The notes under the pieces: generated by a model
The model's input: the letters and a program-made list of their open reading frames with translations, nothing else
Told to the model about the DNA's origin: nothing
The model's database searches: none
Position numbers and translations under genes: made by a program
From: Bacteriovoracaceae bacterium
Lineage (GTDB): Bacteria; Bdellovibrionota; Bacteriovoracia; Bacteriovoracales; Bacteriovoracaceae
Direction: 5' to 3'
Assembly: GCA_016784965.1 (NCBI GenBank)
Contig: JADHTQ010000024.1
Span: 1 to 54,745 of the forward strand
Length of the DNA: 54,745 nt
Shown: positions 45,289 to 53,919 of the stretch, in pieces
How positions within the stretch are numbered: the stretch's first letter is position 1
How the letters are laid out: each line of letters opens with the position of its first letter

Positions 45289-46275
45289 TTATTTTGTCAA
45301 ATGACATGCAGATTGATGGTTGTCTTCAAAAGTTTTCAGTTTAGGGCCTCTTTGTTTACAAACATCCTCTGGTGGCATATCACATCTTCCCTCAAATGGA
45401 CAGCCCTGCATATGTCCTCGTAGATCGGGTACAACGCCACGTATCGTCTTCAACCTCTTTCTACCAGCTTTTTGTTGCTCGTGTGAATGATGGTATGACG
45501 GAATAGACTCCAATAATCCCCTGGTATAGGGGTGCTTGGGTCTTTCGAATATTTGCTCGACTGTACCAGATTCAACAATTTCGCCAGCATACATCACAGC
45601 AACCCTATCTGCCACCTCAGCAATAACTCCCAAATCGTGAGTTATTAAAATGACTGCAAGGTCTGATGTCTTTCTTAAGTTGTTGATTATATCTAAAATT
45701 TGGGCCTGAATAGTGACATCCAGCGCAGTTGTTGGCTCATCAGCAATTAGTAATTTGGGCCCACAAACTAAAGACATTGCGATCATTACTCTCTGCCGCA
45801 TCCCACCGCTAAGCTCATGTGGGTAACACTTGATTCTAGTCTCCGGAGAAGGAATGCCAACTTGCTGCAATATTTCAATTGCCCGGGCCCGATAAACGTC
45901 ATTGGATATCGGTGGTGCATGGAGTTTCAAGCTTTCAACTATTTGATTTTCCACTGTAAAAACAGGATTTAAAGAGGTCATCGGCTCTTGAAATATCATA
46001 GCGACATCTTTGCCGCGTACTTTATTAATCGCCTCTTCGTCCATTTTTAAAAGATTTTGTCCTTCAAAATGAATCTCTCCAGCTTTGATCATACCAGGAG
46101 GTACTGGAACAAGTTGTAATATGGCGTGAGTCGCAACGCTTTTTCCAGATCCAGATTCTCCCACAATGCCGAGAACCTCCCCTTTATCAACTCCAAAGCT
46201 TACTCCGTTTACGGCCTTGACCACTCCATCGTATGTATGAAATTCAACTTTTAAATTTTTAACCTCAAGTAGCAC
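45289..46275 (-). CDS. Peptide ABC transporter ATPase, OppD type
   Basis: 328 residues from a GTG at 46275, chosen because AAAGGGGAAAT lies just upstream and the protein then begins [11 protein letters not shown] as in OppD; a TTG at 46329 is also open. Walker [10 protein letters not shown], signature [16 protein letters not shown], Walker [14 protein letters not shown]-terminal GCPFEGRC. E. coli YejF combines both ATPases in one chain; here they are separate. Confidence 0.92.
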   Translation of the reverse strand: MLLEVKNLKVEFHTYDGVVKAVNGVSFGVDKGEVLGIVGESGSGKSVATHAILQLVPVPPGMIKAGEIHFEGQNLLKMDEEAINKVRGKDVAMIFQEPMTSLNPVFTVENQIVESLKLHAPPISNDVYRARAIEILQQVGIPSPETRIKCYPHELSGGMRQRVMIAMSLVCGPKLLIADEPTTALDVTIQAQILDIINNLRKTSDLAVILITHDLGVIAEVADRVAVMYAGEIVESGTVEQIFERPKHPYTRGLLESIPSYHHSHEQQKAGRKRLKTIRGVVPDLRGHMQGCPFEGRCDMPPEDVCKQRGPKLKTFEDNHQSACHLTK

Positions 46276-46396
46276 ACATTTCCCCTTTACAGATACCCCA
46301 TACTTACAATAAAAGAGTTGTACGGTCAAAGGCCCTAATTATCTGTTTAATTTTATGTTGTAAAGAGAAAGTTTAAACAGGCAACAAGGAAAACAA

Positions 46397-47410
46397 ATGT
46401 TTAAATATATTTTAAGACGTCTGCTCCTTATGTTACCTACTCTTTTTGGCATAACAATTGTCGTTTTCTTCATCATTCAGTCAGCTCCAGGTGGCCCTAT
46501 TGAGCAAGCAATTCAAGAAATGACCGAAGGAGTCGGAGAGGCCAATTTTTCTGGCGATCTAGTTATCAGTGCAGAAGTTTTAGCAGATCTTAAAAAACAA
46601 TTTGGTTTTGATAAACCCATTCACGTCAGATACGGTCTGTGGCTAAAAGACATCTTAACTTTCAATTTCGGCCACTCACTCATTTATGACGAACCCGTTT
46701 TTGCTGTTATAAGAAGTAAATTTCCAGTCTCTTTGCAGTTTGGCCTTACCTCTTTATTTTTCACCTATGTGATCTGCATTCCTTTGGGAGTAGCAAAAGC
46801 CGTAAAAGACAAAAAGGTCTTTGATTATGTAACTAGTGTTTTAATTTTTTTGGGGCACTCCACTCCAGGATTTGTACTTGGGATACTTCTAATTGTCTTT
46901 TTTGGTGGAGGGAGCTTTTTTAACATTTTCCCCATCGGTGGCCTAACTAGTGAACACTATGCAACACTTACCACAATGGGAAAGGTTTGGGACCGGCTGC
47001 ACCACGCCATTTTGCCCCTAATTTGCTACATGGTCTCCCACATTGCGGTTATCACCATGCTTATGAAAAACTCATTAATCGGAGAACTCAGTAAAGATTA
47101 TATCAAAACGGCCAAAGCAAAAGGCGTCAGTAAATTTTGGATAATTTATAAACACGCCTTTAGAAATGCTTTGATCCCTATCGCTACCGGAATTGGTAGC
47201 ATATTCAAATTAGTATTTGCTGGCAGTCTTTTAATTGAGACTGTTTTTAACCTGGATGGAATAGGATTGTTGACCTACACCTCAGTATTAAAGCGCGACT
47301 ACACGGTTATCATGGCATCTGTTACTCTTCACTCGCTGCTCATAATGCTTGGCAATATCGCCTCCGACGTAGCGGTTGTCGCCGTTGATCCTCGCATTGA
47401 TTACGATTAG
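46397..47410 (+). CDS. Peptide ABC permease (OppB/YejB-like)
   Basis: 337 residues, AAGGAAAACAA before the ATG. Six membrane helices; N-terminal RRLLLMLPTLFGITIVVFFIIQSAPGGP, the loop insertion before ADLKKQFGFDKP typical of YejB, and the EAA motif region AKAKGVSKFWIIYKHAFRNALIP. Divergent from the ATPase genes with 121 nt between start codons, where both promoters should lie. Confidence 0.92.
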   Translation: MFKYILRRLLLMLPTLFGITIVVFFIIQSAPGGPIEQAIQEMTEGVGEANFSGDLVISAEVLADLKKQFGFDKPIHVRYGLWLKDILTFNFGHSLIYDEPVFAVIRSKFPVSLQFGLTSLFFTYVICIPLGVAKAVKDKKVFDYVTSVLIFLGHSTPGFVLGILLIVFFGGGSFFNIFPIGGLTSEHYATLTTMGKVWDRLHHAILPLICYMVSHIAVITMLMKNSLIGELSKDYIKTAKAKGVSKFWIIYKHAFRNALIPIATGIGSIFKLVFAGSLLIETVFNLDGIGLLTYTSVLKRDYTVIMASVTLHSLLIMLGNIASDVAVVAVDPRIDYD

Positions 47411-47422
47411 GAGCTAACAAGT

Positions 47423-48430
47423 ATGGCAGAAATAACTAGTGGAGGTTTGCGAAAACTCAAAAACTTTAAAAAGCGCAAGACTGCTTTTTACTCCTTCATT
47501 TTGCTTGTCTGCCTGGTACTATCATCCCTGGCTGCAGAACTAATTGCCAACAACAAACCATACATTACTTTTTATAAAGGTGGAGTATACTTTCCCCTAT
47601 TTGTTCACTACCCCACAGCTAAATTTGACTATTTCAGCATCAGACCCGACTATCGCAAAATATGCAAAAGGGAAAACACCACCTGTATCTTTCCCCCAGT
47701 TAAGTACGATCCTATCGAGATTATTCGAGAAGTTGAAAGCTACCCCAGCCCGCCCTCACTAGAGCACCCCATGGGACTTGACTCCATCGGCAGGGATATT
47801 TTTGCGCGAATGTTGTATGGTTTTAGAGTTTCAATCTCTTATGCTGCCGGTGTCTGGTTAGTTGCATTTACCTTTGGAACCATCATTGGTTGCTTGATGG
47901 GGTTTTATGGTGGCATCTTTGACATTACTTTTTATCGCTTAATGGAAATCTTTTTTGCCATTCCCTACTTGATCGTACTCATTACACTGGTATCAATTTT
48001 TACCCCCAATATTATTTTGCTCATTTTTATCTCCTCCCTCTTTTCATGGGGGTATTTGACGCGCTACATGCGTTCTCAAGTATTCAAAATTAGAAAGCTT
48101 GATTATATAATGTCGGCAAGGGCCTCTGGTTGCACCACCAGGCAAATTTTATTTAAACACATTTTACCAAATGCTCTAACCCCCATTATTACCTTTTCCC
48201 CATTTTTTATTGCTGCCAATATTTTAGGACTTAGCTCCTTGGACTTTTTAGGCTTAGGGGTCATGCCTCCAACACCTAGCTGGGGTGAACTCTTAAGACA
48301 AGGCAAAGAATACTTTTTAGAAGCTTGGTACTTGGCAGTATTTCCCTCCCTCGGACTATTTGTTACTTTGGCACTTATCAACTTTGTCGGAGAAGGTATT
48401 CGAGATGCATTTGATCCCAGAAAATATTAA
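47423..48430 (+). CDS. Peptide ABC permease (OppC/YejE-like)
   Basis: 335 residues, TAGGAG upstream. It has the extended loop typical of YejE: NNKPYITFYKGGVYFPL, then PPVKYDPIE and HPMGLDSIGRDIFARMLYG. The EAA motif is SARASGCTTRQILFKHILPNALTP. Forms the membrane channel with the OppB-like protein. Follows it by 12 nt. Confidence 0.92.
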   Translation: MAEITSGGLRKLKNFKKRKTAFYSFILLVCLVLSSLAAELIANNKPYITFYKGGVYFPLFVHYPTAKFDYFSIRPDYRKICKRENTTCIFPPVKYDPIEIIREVESYPSPPSLEHPMGLDSIGRDIFARMLYGFRVSISYAAGVWLVAFTFGTIIGCLMGFYGGIFDITFYRLMEIFFAIPYLIVLITLVSIFTPNIILLIFISSLFSWGYLTRYMRSQVFKIRKLDYIMSARASGCTTRQILFKHILPNALTPIITFSPFFIAANILGLSSLDFLGLGVMPPTPSWGELLRQGKEYFLEAWYLAVFPSLGLFVTLALINFVGEGIRDAFDPRKY

Positions 48431-48457
48431 TCAGTTTTAACCTTCAAGGAGCACAGA

Positions 48458-49036
48458 ATGAATAACAATTTTTACTTTCTCATAGTTGATACTGAAACTG
48501 GTGGACTGGATCCTAAATCACACAAATTACTTGAAATTGGTGCTGCAGTTTATGATCAAGAGGGGGAAAAAGTCGATGAGTTCCACGCCATGTTAGGCCC
48601 AGATGACGATTGCAATCTAGAAAAGGATATTACCCTTTATGCCCTAAGATTAAACAAACTAGCAGAAAGAAGTGTCGATGAAGATACTGCAAATGGTGAT
48701 GTGGCCCATAACTTTGCAAATTGGTTGATTGAGATCTCTAATGCCTACAATCCAAGTTTAGTAGGTCAAAATATAAACTTTGATATCAGATTCATTGAAG
48801 AATTTTTGGGATACTTTGGTTACTTAAAATGGGATGAAATTTTTGGAGTTCACCACATCGACACCATCGCCATCGCCAAGCTTCTCTCTCTAAAGGGAAT
48901 CATTAAAACTAAGCGTTTTTCTCTCAAACATTTGGCCGAAGAATTTAATATCACCAATCCTGACGCCCACACTGCCATGGGAGATGTAGAAACAACCAAA
49001 GATGTCTTTTTTCATATGATGGGATTGATAAAATGA
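48458..49036 (+). CDS. DEDDh-family 3'-5' exonuclease
   Basis: 192 residues, CAAGGAG upstream. DEDDh residues: DTETGGLD (Exo I), NINFDIRF (Exo II), HTAMGDVE (Exo III, H and D). Similar to RNase T and DnaQ epsilon-type domains; fused partners absent. Acts on 3' ends of DNA or RNA with two metal ions; which one cannot be told. Its stop overlaps the next start by 4 nt (ATGA). Confidence 0.9.
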   Translation: MNNNFYFLIVDTETGGLDPKSHKLLEIGAAVYDQEGEKVDEFHAMLGPDDDCNLEKDITLYALRLNKLAERSVDEDTANGDVAHNFANWLIEISNAYNPSLVGQNINFDIRFIEEFLGYFGYLKWDEIFGVHHIDTIAIAKLLSLKGIIKTKRFSLKHLAEEFNITNPDAHTAMGDVETTKDVFFHMMGLIK

Positions 49037-51249
49037 GCAAACTGATCTTAGTATTTACTCTTTTGCTACTGGCCCTTTCTTGCACTACCTCTAATTCAAA
49101 TAATGTTTCTGTTGATACATATTTGAATGCTTTTAAGCAATACAGGCCACAACTAATCTCCCTACTGCCTACTCCGAGTAACCAGGTAGCACTTGAAACT
49201 GTTTTGAATGTTGCTCAGGCAGGCCCATTTAATTTTCGAGGGCAGGCCCTTGTAAACCAAAGTCCTGCAACCTTTATCTTTTCATGGCGACCAACAAGTG
49301 GTGACAGGGGATCGATTGCTCTTCGCGTCTTAGATGAGGCTGGAGTGGATCTTTTTTATAAAAGTGGTGATGCATCCATAAAGGGTCTAAGGGCCATTTT
49401 ACTCGGTACAATGAATGTCCAGTTATCTAAAACCCAAAGTGTTGCCTCTAAGGGACCGGTTCATTATAAAAAGTTAGATAACGGTTCTTTGGCCATTACA
49501 TTTTCACTTACCACCAAGGGTATAAAGGCCATTACACAACAGGTCGATTTAAGCTTTAAACTGAGAGTTTCCAATTTTAATGCCCTCAACCTGTGGGACG
49601 CCAATCCAAATAACACCAGAGAAGAACAACTTTATATCTACGATATCTTTAGACCTGAGTTTTCCAATTGGTATGATCCGTACATTCAAAAAAGAAAAAC
49701 TCAAAACCTAATTAAAGAGATCCGAGTAATGCAACTACCCGAGATCATCGCACTGCAGGAGATTGAAAGTGCTGGCAATGCTAGCGAAGTTTTTAAAAAA
49801 GGATCAATGCTTAGAAAAGAGCTTGAAAAGCTTGGATATAACTACTTTCTAATAGGCCCACAAGAGCCAAACAATCCAGTAGCGCTCACCACTGCTTTTA
49901 TTTCTACCTATCCCTTAGAAAATGGCTCGATCCCTTTTAATGTCAATTTGAAGCAATTTTCATCCCTATCTGGACGAGATAAAAAAATTGCAAGCTATAC
50001 CACTCGCGACATTCAAGTAGTTAAGCTCACACTAGGAAAAAGCACAACTCTACTTTATAACAACCACTGGCGCTCCCAAGGGTGTGGTTCACCATCAAAC
50101 TGTTTTTTCTCAAATAAAGTACGACTCATTAACGCCTCAGTGCTTCGATCTCACATCCAAAAAACCCAAAATACAAACAAGTCAAAAAATTCACTCGATC
50201 TGATAGTTTTGGGAGACCTCAACACCTCTTACTATACAGACATTATGCGGTCATTGGGCAGCACTGGAAATGAGGCATTTGTCCAAAGTGGCATGAGAAA
50301 CGACTTCTACTACAACTTGTGGTATGAGCTACCTGCAAAGAAGCGTTTTGAAGCATCACACCATGGGCAGTACGATACCTTGGGCCAATTTTTAATAGAC
50401 CAGGGCATGTACGACAACCTTGGTCTACAGTACGTTAATAACTCCTATAAAGTCATAGGCCAAACAGGCACCACTGCCCAGATTCTACAAAATGCAGATG
50501 GCAACCCCTTTAGGTGGCAACAATTTAGAATTAAACTTAAAGATGTCTCTGCAAACATTCGGGCAAACATTGATGCCCTTTTAAAACGTAGAGGATGCCG
50601 CAAAAACTCCAGTAAGAGGCGCTGTAATCCAATCTATTTCGAATTTATGGGCCAAGGGTTTTCTGACCATCTTCCCATGGTCGCTGATTTTAACTATATT
50701 GGAAATGCATTTTCAAAGAAGGCCTACACCTCCTTTAATCCAAGCAGCACAAAAGATATAAAAACTCCACCTGTGCTAAACACAATTGTGTCTGAGTGTA
50801 GCAGCGATCAACAGTCAATTGACAGCTATCCAGCTTTAAAAGAGCTGGACCTCAGCGACCACTCTAACTTTAGAAAATGTGCAAAAATCGATGCCGCCCA
50901 AGCCCCATACCCACTACACATAAGGGGCCTGTATAACAGCAACTATATCGTGGTTAACAAGCAAAAAATTGATGTAACCTTGATGAGAAGTTTTGATCCC
51001 AGAAACTTTATTAATGGTAAGATTGAACACAGCACTTCCACGCAGATGGAGCCTGGCAGCAATATGTGCTTTGCCAGAAAGGTACTGCAAGGAAAAGGTG
51101 GTAAAATTAGTTTTGCCTATGGTAGAATTGGTTATAGCAATGGACACTTGGCCCTACTTGTAGAAAGAAGAGAGCACATCAAGCTAACTGATTTGCCCTC
51201 GCACAAGTTGCTGGCCTGTAAACCTCTAAGGTTAAAAAGAGAGTATTAA
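49033..51249 (+). CDS. Lipoprotein with endonuclease/exonuclease/phosphatase-like domain
   Basis: 738 residues, signal peptide and lipobox LALSC (C17). An N-terminal domain (about 40-180) is unrecognised. The EEP fold starts at LRVSNFNALNLWDAN (about 176), with catalytic elements PEIIALQEIES, LYNNHWRSQG, LIVLGDLNTSY and FSDHLPMVADF, in the expected order. About 180 extra residues follow. Known relatives are secreted or surface nucleases and phosphodiesterases. An outer-surface nuclease is the simplest reading; coupling to a cytoplasmic exonuclease is notable. Confidence 0.82.
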   Translation: MSKLILVFTLLLLALSCTTSNSNNVSVDTYLNAFKQYRPQLISLLPTPSNQVALETVLNVAQAGPFNFRGQALVNQSPATFIFSWRPTSGDRGSIALRVLDEAGVDLFYKSGDASIKGLRAILLGTMNVQLSKTQSVASKGPVHYKKLDNGSLAITFSLTTKGIKAITQQVDLSFKLRVSNFNALNLWDANPNNTREEQLYIYDIFRPEFSNWYDPYIQKRKTQNLIKEIRVMQLPEIIALQEIESAGNASEVFKKGSMLRKELEKLGYNYFLIGPQEPNNPVALTTAFISTYPLENGSIPFNVNLKQFSSLSGRDKKIASYTTRDIQVVKLTLGKSTTLLYNNHWRSQGCGSPSNCFFSNKVRLINASVLRSHIQKTQNTNKSKNSLDLIVLGDLNTSYYTDIMRSLGSTGNEAFVQSGMRNDFYYNLWYELPAKKRFEASHHGQYDTLGQFLIDQGMYDNLGLQYVNNSYKVIGQTGTTAQILQNADGNPFRWQQFRIKLKDVSANIRANIDALLKRRGCRKNSSKRRCNPIYFEFMGQGFSDHLPMVADFNYIGNAFSKKAYTSFNPSSTKDIKTPPVLNTIVSECSSDQQSIDSYPALKELDLSDHSNFRKCAKIDAAQAPYPLHIRGLYNSNYIVVNKQKIDVTLMRSFDPRNFINGKIEHSTSTQMEPGSNMCFARKVLQGKGGKISFAYGRIGYSNGHLALLVERREHIKLTDLPSHKLLACKPLRLKREY

Positions 51250-51255
51250 CACCAC

Positions 51256-51807
51256 ATGCGACAAATATCTCGACTATTCTCACTTTGCGTTATTTATTTT
51301 TGTATCCACTTTAGTATACATTCTCCCAAGGCCTTTGCTGGGCCTTATGTCACCCTCGATTTCAATGCTGCTTTTATTGTCTCAGCTAGTGATCGCGACA
51401 ATGGAGGGACCGCCAACAACTTGGGCGGAGCTGTAGGGTACTCATTTGATGTTGCTAGTATCGAGTTTGGGGTTAAAAACCTAGTTTTTATCAATGATTT
51501 TGGAAATGGGACCAGTACTGAATTAACTGATTTCATGATGGCAGTAGGAGCAAAATACCACTATTTAAAAAACCTCGATATAAGGTTTGGAATTGCCATG
51601 CATAACCTTTCTGGCTTATACTTCGAAGATGGCGTCCAATTGATCTCTCAAATTGACGGAGCTACGATACTACCATTTTTTTCCATCGACTTAAAATATC
51701 GCGTTTACCCCAAAGTAGATCTACTTTGTGGAGCGAGTTTCTACAAAGTCAATGAGCCAATTGCCTTCATGAATATCGAATTAGGGATCAGATATACATT
51801 TTTTTAA
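51256..51807 (+). CDS. Outer-membrane beta-barrel protein
   Basis: 183 residues, signal peptide ending AFAGPY. Alternating hydrophobic strands (VTLDFNAAFIVSASD, AVGYSFDVASIEFGVKNLVF, DIRFGIAMHNLSG, FSIDLKYRVYPKVDLLCG) and a C-terminal strand ending in Phe (IELGIRYTFF), the signal read by the BAM complex. Likely an eight-stranded OmpW/OmpX-size barrel. Follows the nuclease-like gene by 6 nt. Confidence 0.8.
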   Translation: MRQISRLFSLCVIYFCIHFSIHSPKAFAGPYVTLDFNAAFIVSASDRDNGGTANNLGGAVGYSFDVASIEFGVKNLVFINDFGNGTSTELTDFMMAVGAKYHYLKNLDIRFGIAMHNLSGLYFEDGVQLISQIDGATILPFFSIDLKYRVYPKVDLLCGASFYKVNEPIAFMNIELGIRYTFF

Positions 51808-51898
51808 TTAAATCTAAAAAAAACTCTTTTAAATTTGTTTATAATAAGTCACACTCTTTAATACTAGTTTTAAATGGTACAAAAAAAAGGAGTTTACC

Positions 51899-52177
51899 GT
51901 GAATCGAAAAGAACTGTTAGATGAGATTTTGCAGCACAAGGACCTTACAGATTGGTCAAGAAAAGAATGTGATACCTTTCTATTAACCATGTTAGACACT
52001 ATTAAAAAAACCGTTAAAAAAGGTGATGATGTCACATTAATTGGTTTTGGCTCTTTCACAAAAGTACGCAGAAAGGCCAGAATGGGTGTAAATCCATCTA
52101 CCGGCGAAAAAATCAAAATCAAGGCCAAAAATGTTGTTAAATTTCGGCCAGGAAAAGCATTCAACGAAATACTCTAA
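51899..52177 (+). CDS. HU/IHF-family DNA-binding protein
   Basis: 92 residues, GTG start with AAAAGGAG 6 nt upstream. Family core: DVTLIGFGSFTKVRRKARMGVNPSTGEKIKIKAKNVVKFRPGKAF, with the DNA-intercalating P of NPSTGE. The N-terminus (NRKELLDEILQHKDL) is HU-like. It bends DNA as a dimer. Terminates in the REP-like hairpin next to it. Confidence 0.93.
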   Translation: MNRKELLDEILQHKDLTDWSRKECDTFLLTMLDTIKKTVKKGDDVTLIGFGSFTKVRRKARMGVNPSTGEKIKIKAKNVVKFRPGKAFNEIL

Positions 52178-52184
52178 TTTTTCT

Positions 52185-52217
52185 CGGAAGGTGCCAGCAG
52201 ACCTATGGGACCTTCCG
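52185..52217. repeat. REP-like element, terminator of HU and transposase genes
   Basis: Core 52191-52211 is the reverse complement of a motif seen three more times nearby (GTCCCAYARGNCTGCTGGCAC). Flanks CGGAAG and CTTCCG extend the hairpin to an 8-bp stem plus 3 bp after a mismatch. It starts 8 nt after the HU stop and ends 3 bases from the transposase stop. Confidence 0.7.
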
Positions 52218-52219
52218 CA

Positions 52220-52846
52220 TCAATACCTCCTCCGCGTAACAAATTTATAATGAGACTTTGCTAGTCCCATTTGTATTCCTTGTTCCTCATCAATGTGAAC
52301 TTTTTCATTCAACCAATTTTGCATTTGTGCATTTACGGTAAAAGGTGGCAAAAGCTGTCTATTAATAAAAGAGTCACCTCTTTTATGATTTGTATTATTT
52401 CTATTATCTAATTCAAAATATAAAGTACTAAATGGATACTTCTCACAGCTACTTGCAAGGCTCGCCCTCAGGGGATTTTGATAAATATAACGAAAGACTC
52501 TCATCAGCTGCTCATTGGAAGTTATTATCGACCACTTGTAGCGCCCACCAAACATTCGATTAATAAGTCCCGTGGCCCTTCGTAGTTGCAAACTAAAGTG
52601 CTTACCAAACTCATACATAAATAAGTCTAGGTTTTGTTTTGGAGTTTTCACTAATAAATGGTAGTGGTTTCCCATCAAAACAAATTGCCCAATATCACAA
52701 GGATGTTTTTTAAGAGCAACTTTAAAAGACGCTTGAGCAATTCCCCAAACTTCTTCCATGGGGCAGCAGTACCAGGTCTTTTGATTAGACCTATTTGTAA
52801 CGTGATAGTAGTGATCAGCAGTTCTTATAAGAGGTTTTCTAGGCAT
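52220..52846 (-). CDS. REP-associated tyrosine transposase (RAYT, Y1_Tnp)
   Basis: 208 residues. HUH-type Y1 transposase: DHYYHVTNRS, HUH motif GNHYHLLV (H61, H63) and RYIYQNPLRASL with the catalytic Tyr (probably Y120). Such domesticated enzymes mobilise or maintain short palindromic REP elements rather than themselves. Four REP-like copies in this window lie within 2 kb on both sides. A hairpin-capable GTGCA...TGCAC at about 52885-52899 lies in its upstream region. The full-length frame suggests an active gene. Confidence 0.9.
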   Translation of the reverse strand: MPRKPLIRTADHYYHVTNRSNQKTWYCCPMEEVWGIAQASFKVALKKHPCDIGQFVLMGNHYHLLVKTPKQNLDLFMYEFGKHFSLQLRRATGLINRMFGGRYKWSIITSNEQLMRVFRYIYQNPLRASLASSCEKYPFSTLYFELDNRNNTNHKRGDSFINRQLLPPFTVNAQMQNWLNEKVHIDEEQGIQMGLAKSHYKFVTRRRY

Positions 52847-52984
52847 AATTATTTCTCCTTTGCTTTTTAACCTCTTAGATGGTGCAACCCATGCACTATT
52901 TGTAGCATTATAACTGTTGGAAATTATTCGACATTAAATCAAGGTAATGATAAAAATTGAACTTTACTGTTAAAGAATTATTGC

Positions 52985-53016
52985 ACTAAGTCCCACAGGG
53001 CTGCTGGCACCAAAGT
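52985..53016 (+). repeat. REP-like element, copy 1 of tandem pair
   Basis: A 32-bp unit beginning ACTAAGTCCCACAGGG and ending CTGCTGGCACCAAAGT, directly repeated without a gap. The core can form a small imperfect hairpin GTCCCA...TGGCAC. Confidence 0.75.
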
Positions 53017-53048
53017 ACTAAGTCCCACAGGGCTGCTGGCACCAAAGT
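53017..53048 (+). repeat. REP-like element, copy 2 of tandem pair
   Basis: Identical to copy 1 over all 32 bases. Exact identity suggests a recent duplication. Lies 78 nt upstream of the HEPN gene. Confidence 0.75.
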
Positions 53049-53126
53049 ACCAATTTTTTAGTTAAAGACTCGTACTTAGACACTCTTTTCTTTTCCTTTG
53101 TTAAATACTCGTGTAAAATTCACCCT

Positions 53127-53531
53127 ATGGATGAGAGTAAAAAAAAGAGATTACTAGCATATTGGGTTAAAGGTTCAAACCTGGATTTTTTGGCGGCGAC
53201 TGACATTAGTCTTCACACAAAAAGTTATGTTCAAGCACTTTTTTTTCTTCATCTATCTATCGAAAAGGCCCTTAAGGCATTATATGTGAATGAATTCAGT
53301 GAACATGCACCTTTTTGTCATGGGCTTTTATATCTCACGGCAGAATGTAAATTAAAGCTTGACGATAAAAAACAAGAGGTTCTTGCTGATATTAATGAAT
53401 TTAATTTGGAAACACGCTATCCTGATGAAGAGTTTGAGTTGAATAAGAAGGCAACAAAGAACTTTACTCAAAAATATATAAACAACGGTGAGGACATAAG
53501 GCAGTGGATATTAGAGAAATTAAAAGATTGA
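53127..53531 (+). CDS. HEPN-domain protein, probable toxin of HEPN-MNT pair
   Basis: 134 residues, all helical. HEPN features: YVQALFFLHLSIEKALKALYV and CHGLLYLTAECK, with the RYPD motif (NLETRYPDEE) typical of this HEPN group. No clear Rx4-6H RNase motif at the usual place, so activity may differ. In HEPN-MNT modules the MNT partner neutralises HEPN, sometimes by AMPylation. The next gene overlaps its 3' end. Confidence 0.85.
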   Translation: MDESKKKRLLAYWVKGSNLDFLAATDISLHTKSYVQALFFLHLSIEKALKALYVNEFSEHAPFCHGLLYLTAECKLKLDDKKQEVLADINEFNLETRYPDEEFELNKKATKNFTQKYINNGEDIRQWILEKLKD

Positions 53532-53824
53532 TGGTAAACTATCGTCGCCTATTAATTGATAATCACATACATCCGCAAATAATTATTCTTTATGGATCTT
53601 ATGTTCAAAATAAACAGACAAAAGAAAGTGATATCGATATAGCTGTTGTTTCTAGAGATTTAGGAAAAGATAGATTAATTGAGGGATCACTATTAAATCG
53701 CCTAGCAAGCAAAATACATTCTAAAATTGAAGTTGTACCGGTTAGTCTGAAAAATTATCTAGATTTCCAAAATATATCTCCTATTTTAGATCAAATAAAA
53801 AAAACAGGGACTCCTTTACTTTAA
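53504..53824 (+). CDS. Minimal nucleotidyltransferase (MNT), probable antitoxin
   Basis: 106 residues from GTG at 53504 with GAGG 10 nt upstream; an ATG at 53531 overlapping the HEPN stop (TGATG) would give 97 residues. Active-site motif LYGSYVQNKQTKESDIDIAV (GSx10DxD). MNT proteins of this type pair with HEPN toxins. Overlap with the upstream gene is 28 nt, implying coupled translation. Confidence 0.88.
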   Translation: MDIREIKRLMVNYRRLLIDNHIHPQIIILYGSYVQNKQTKESDIDIAVVSRDLGKDRLIEGSLLNRLASKIHSKIEVVPVSLKNYLDFQNISPILDQIKKTGTPLL

Positions 53825-53851
53825 AGTTCCAGCACAGAATGCTGCCAGCTT

Positions 53852-53897
53852 AAAACCTCGTGGGGTGTCTAAGATTCTTGACACCATACGAGGTTTT
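53852..53897. terminator. Bidirectional terminator after the HEPN-MNT genes
   Basis: Arms 53852-53869 and 53880-53897 pair over ten bases (AAAACCTCGT), a 2-nt mismatch, then six more, with a run of T after the right arm and A before the left arm. It serves the MNT gene and probably the convergent secreted-protein gene. Confidence 0.85.
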
Positions 53898-53919
53898 TAT
53901 ATAAGAAAAACTTGCGTAA

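Noticed and set aside
52220-52846. Intact IS200/IS605 insertion sequence
   Set aside because: There is no TnpB and no defined left and right ends; the protein has the single-domain form of REP-associated transposases.
52985-53048. CRISPR-like direct repeats
   Set aside because: The two copies are contiguous without spacers, no cas genes are present, and the same core occurs singly elsewhere beside a RAYT gene.
53171-53190. tRNA T-loop-like GGTTCAAACC
   Set aside because: It is inside the HEPN coding sequence and no acceptor stem or anticodon arm is around it.
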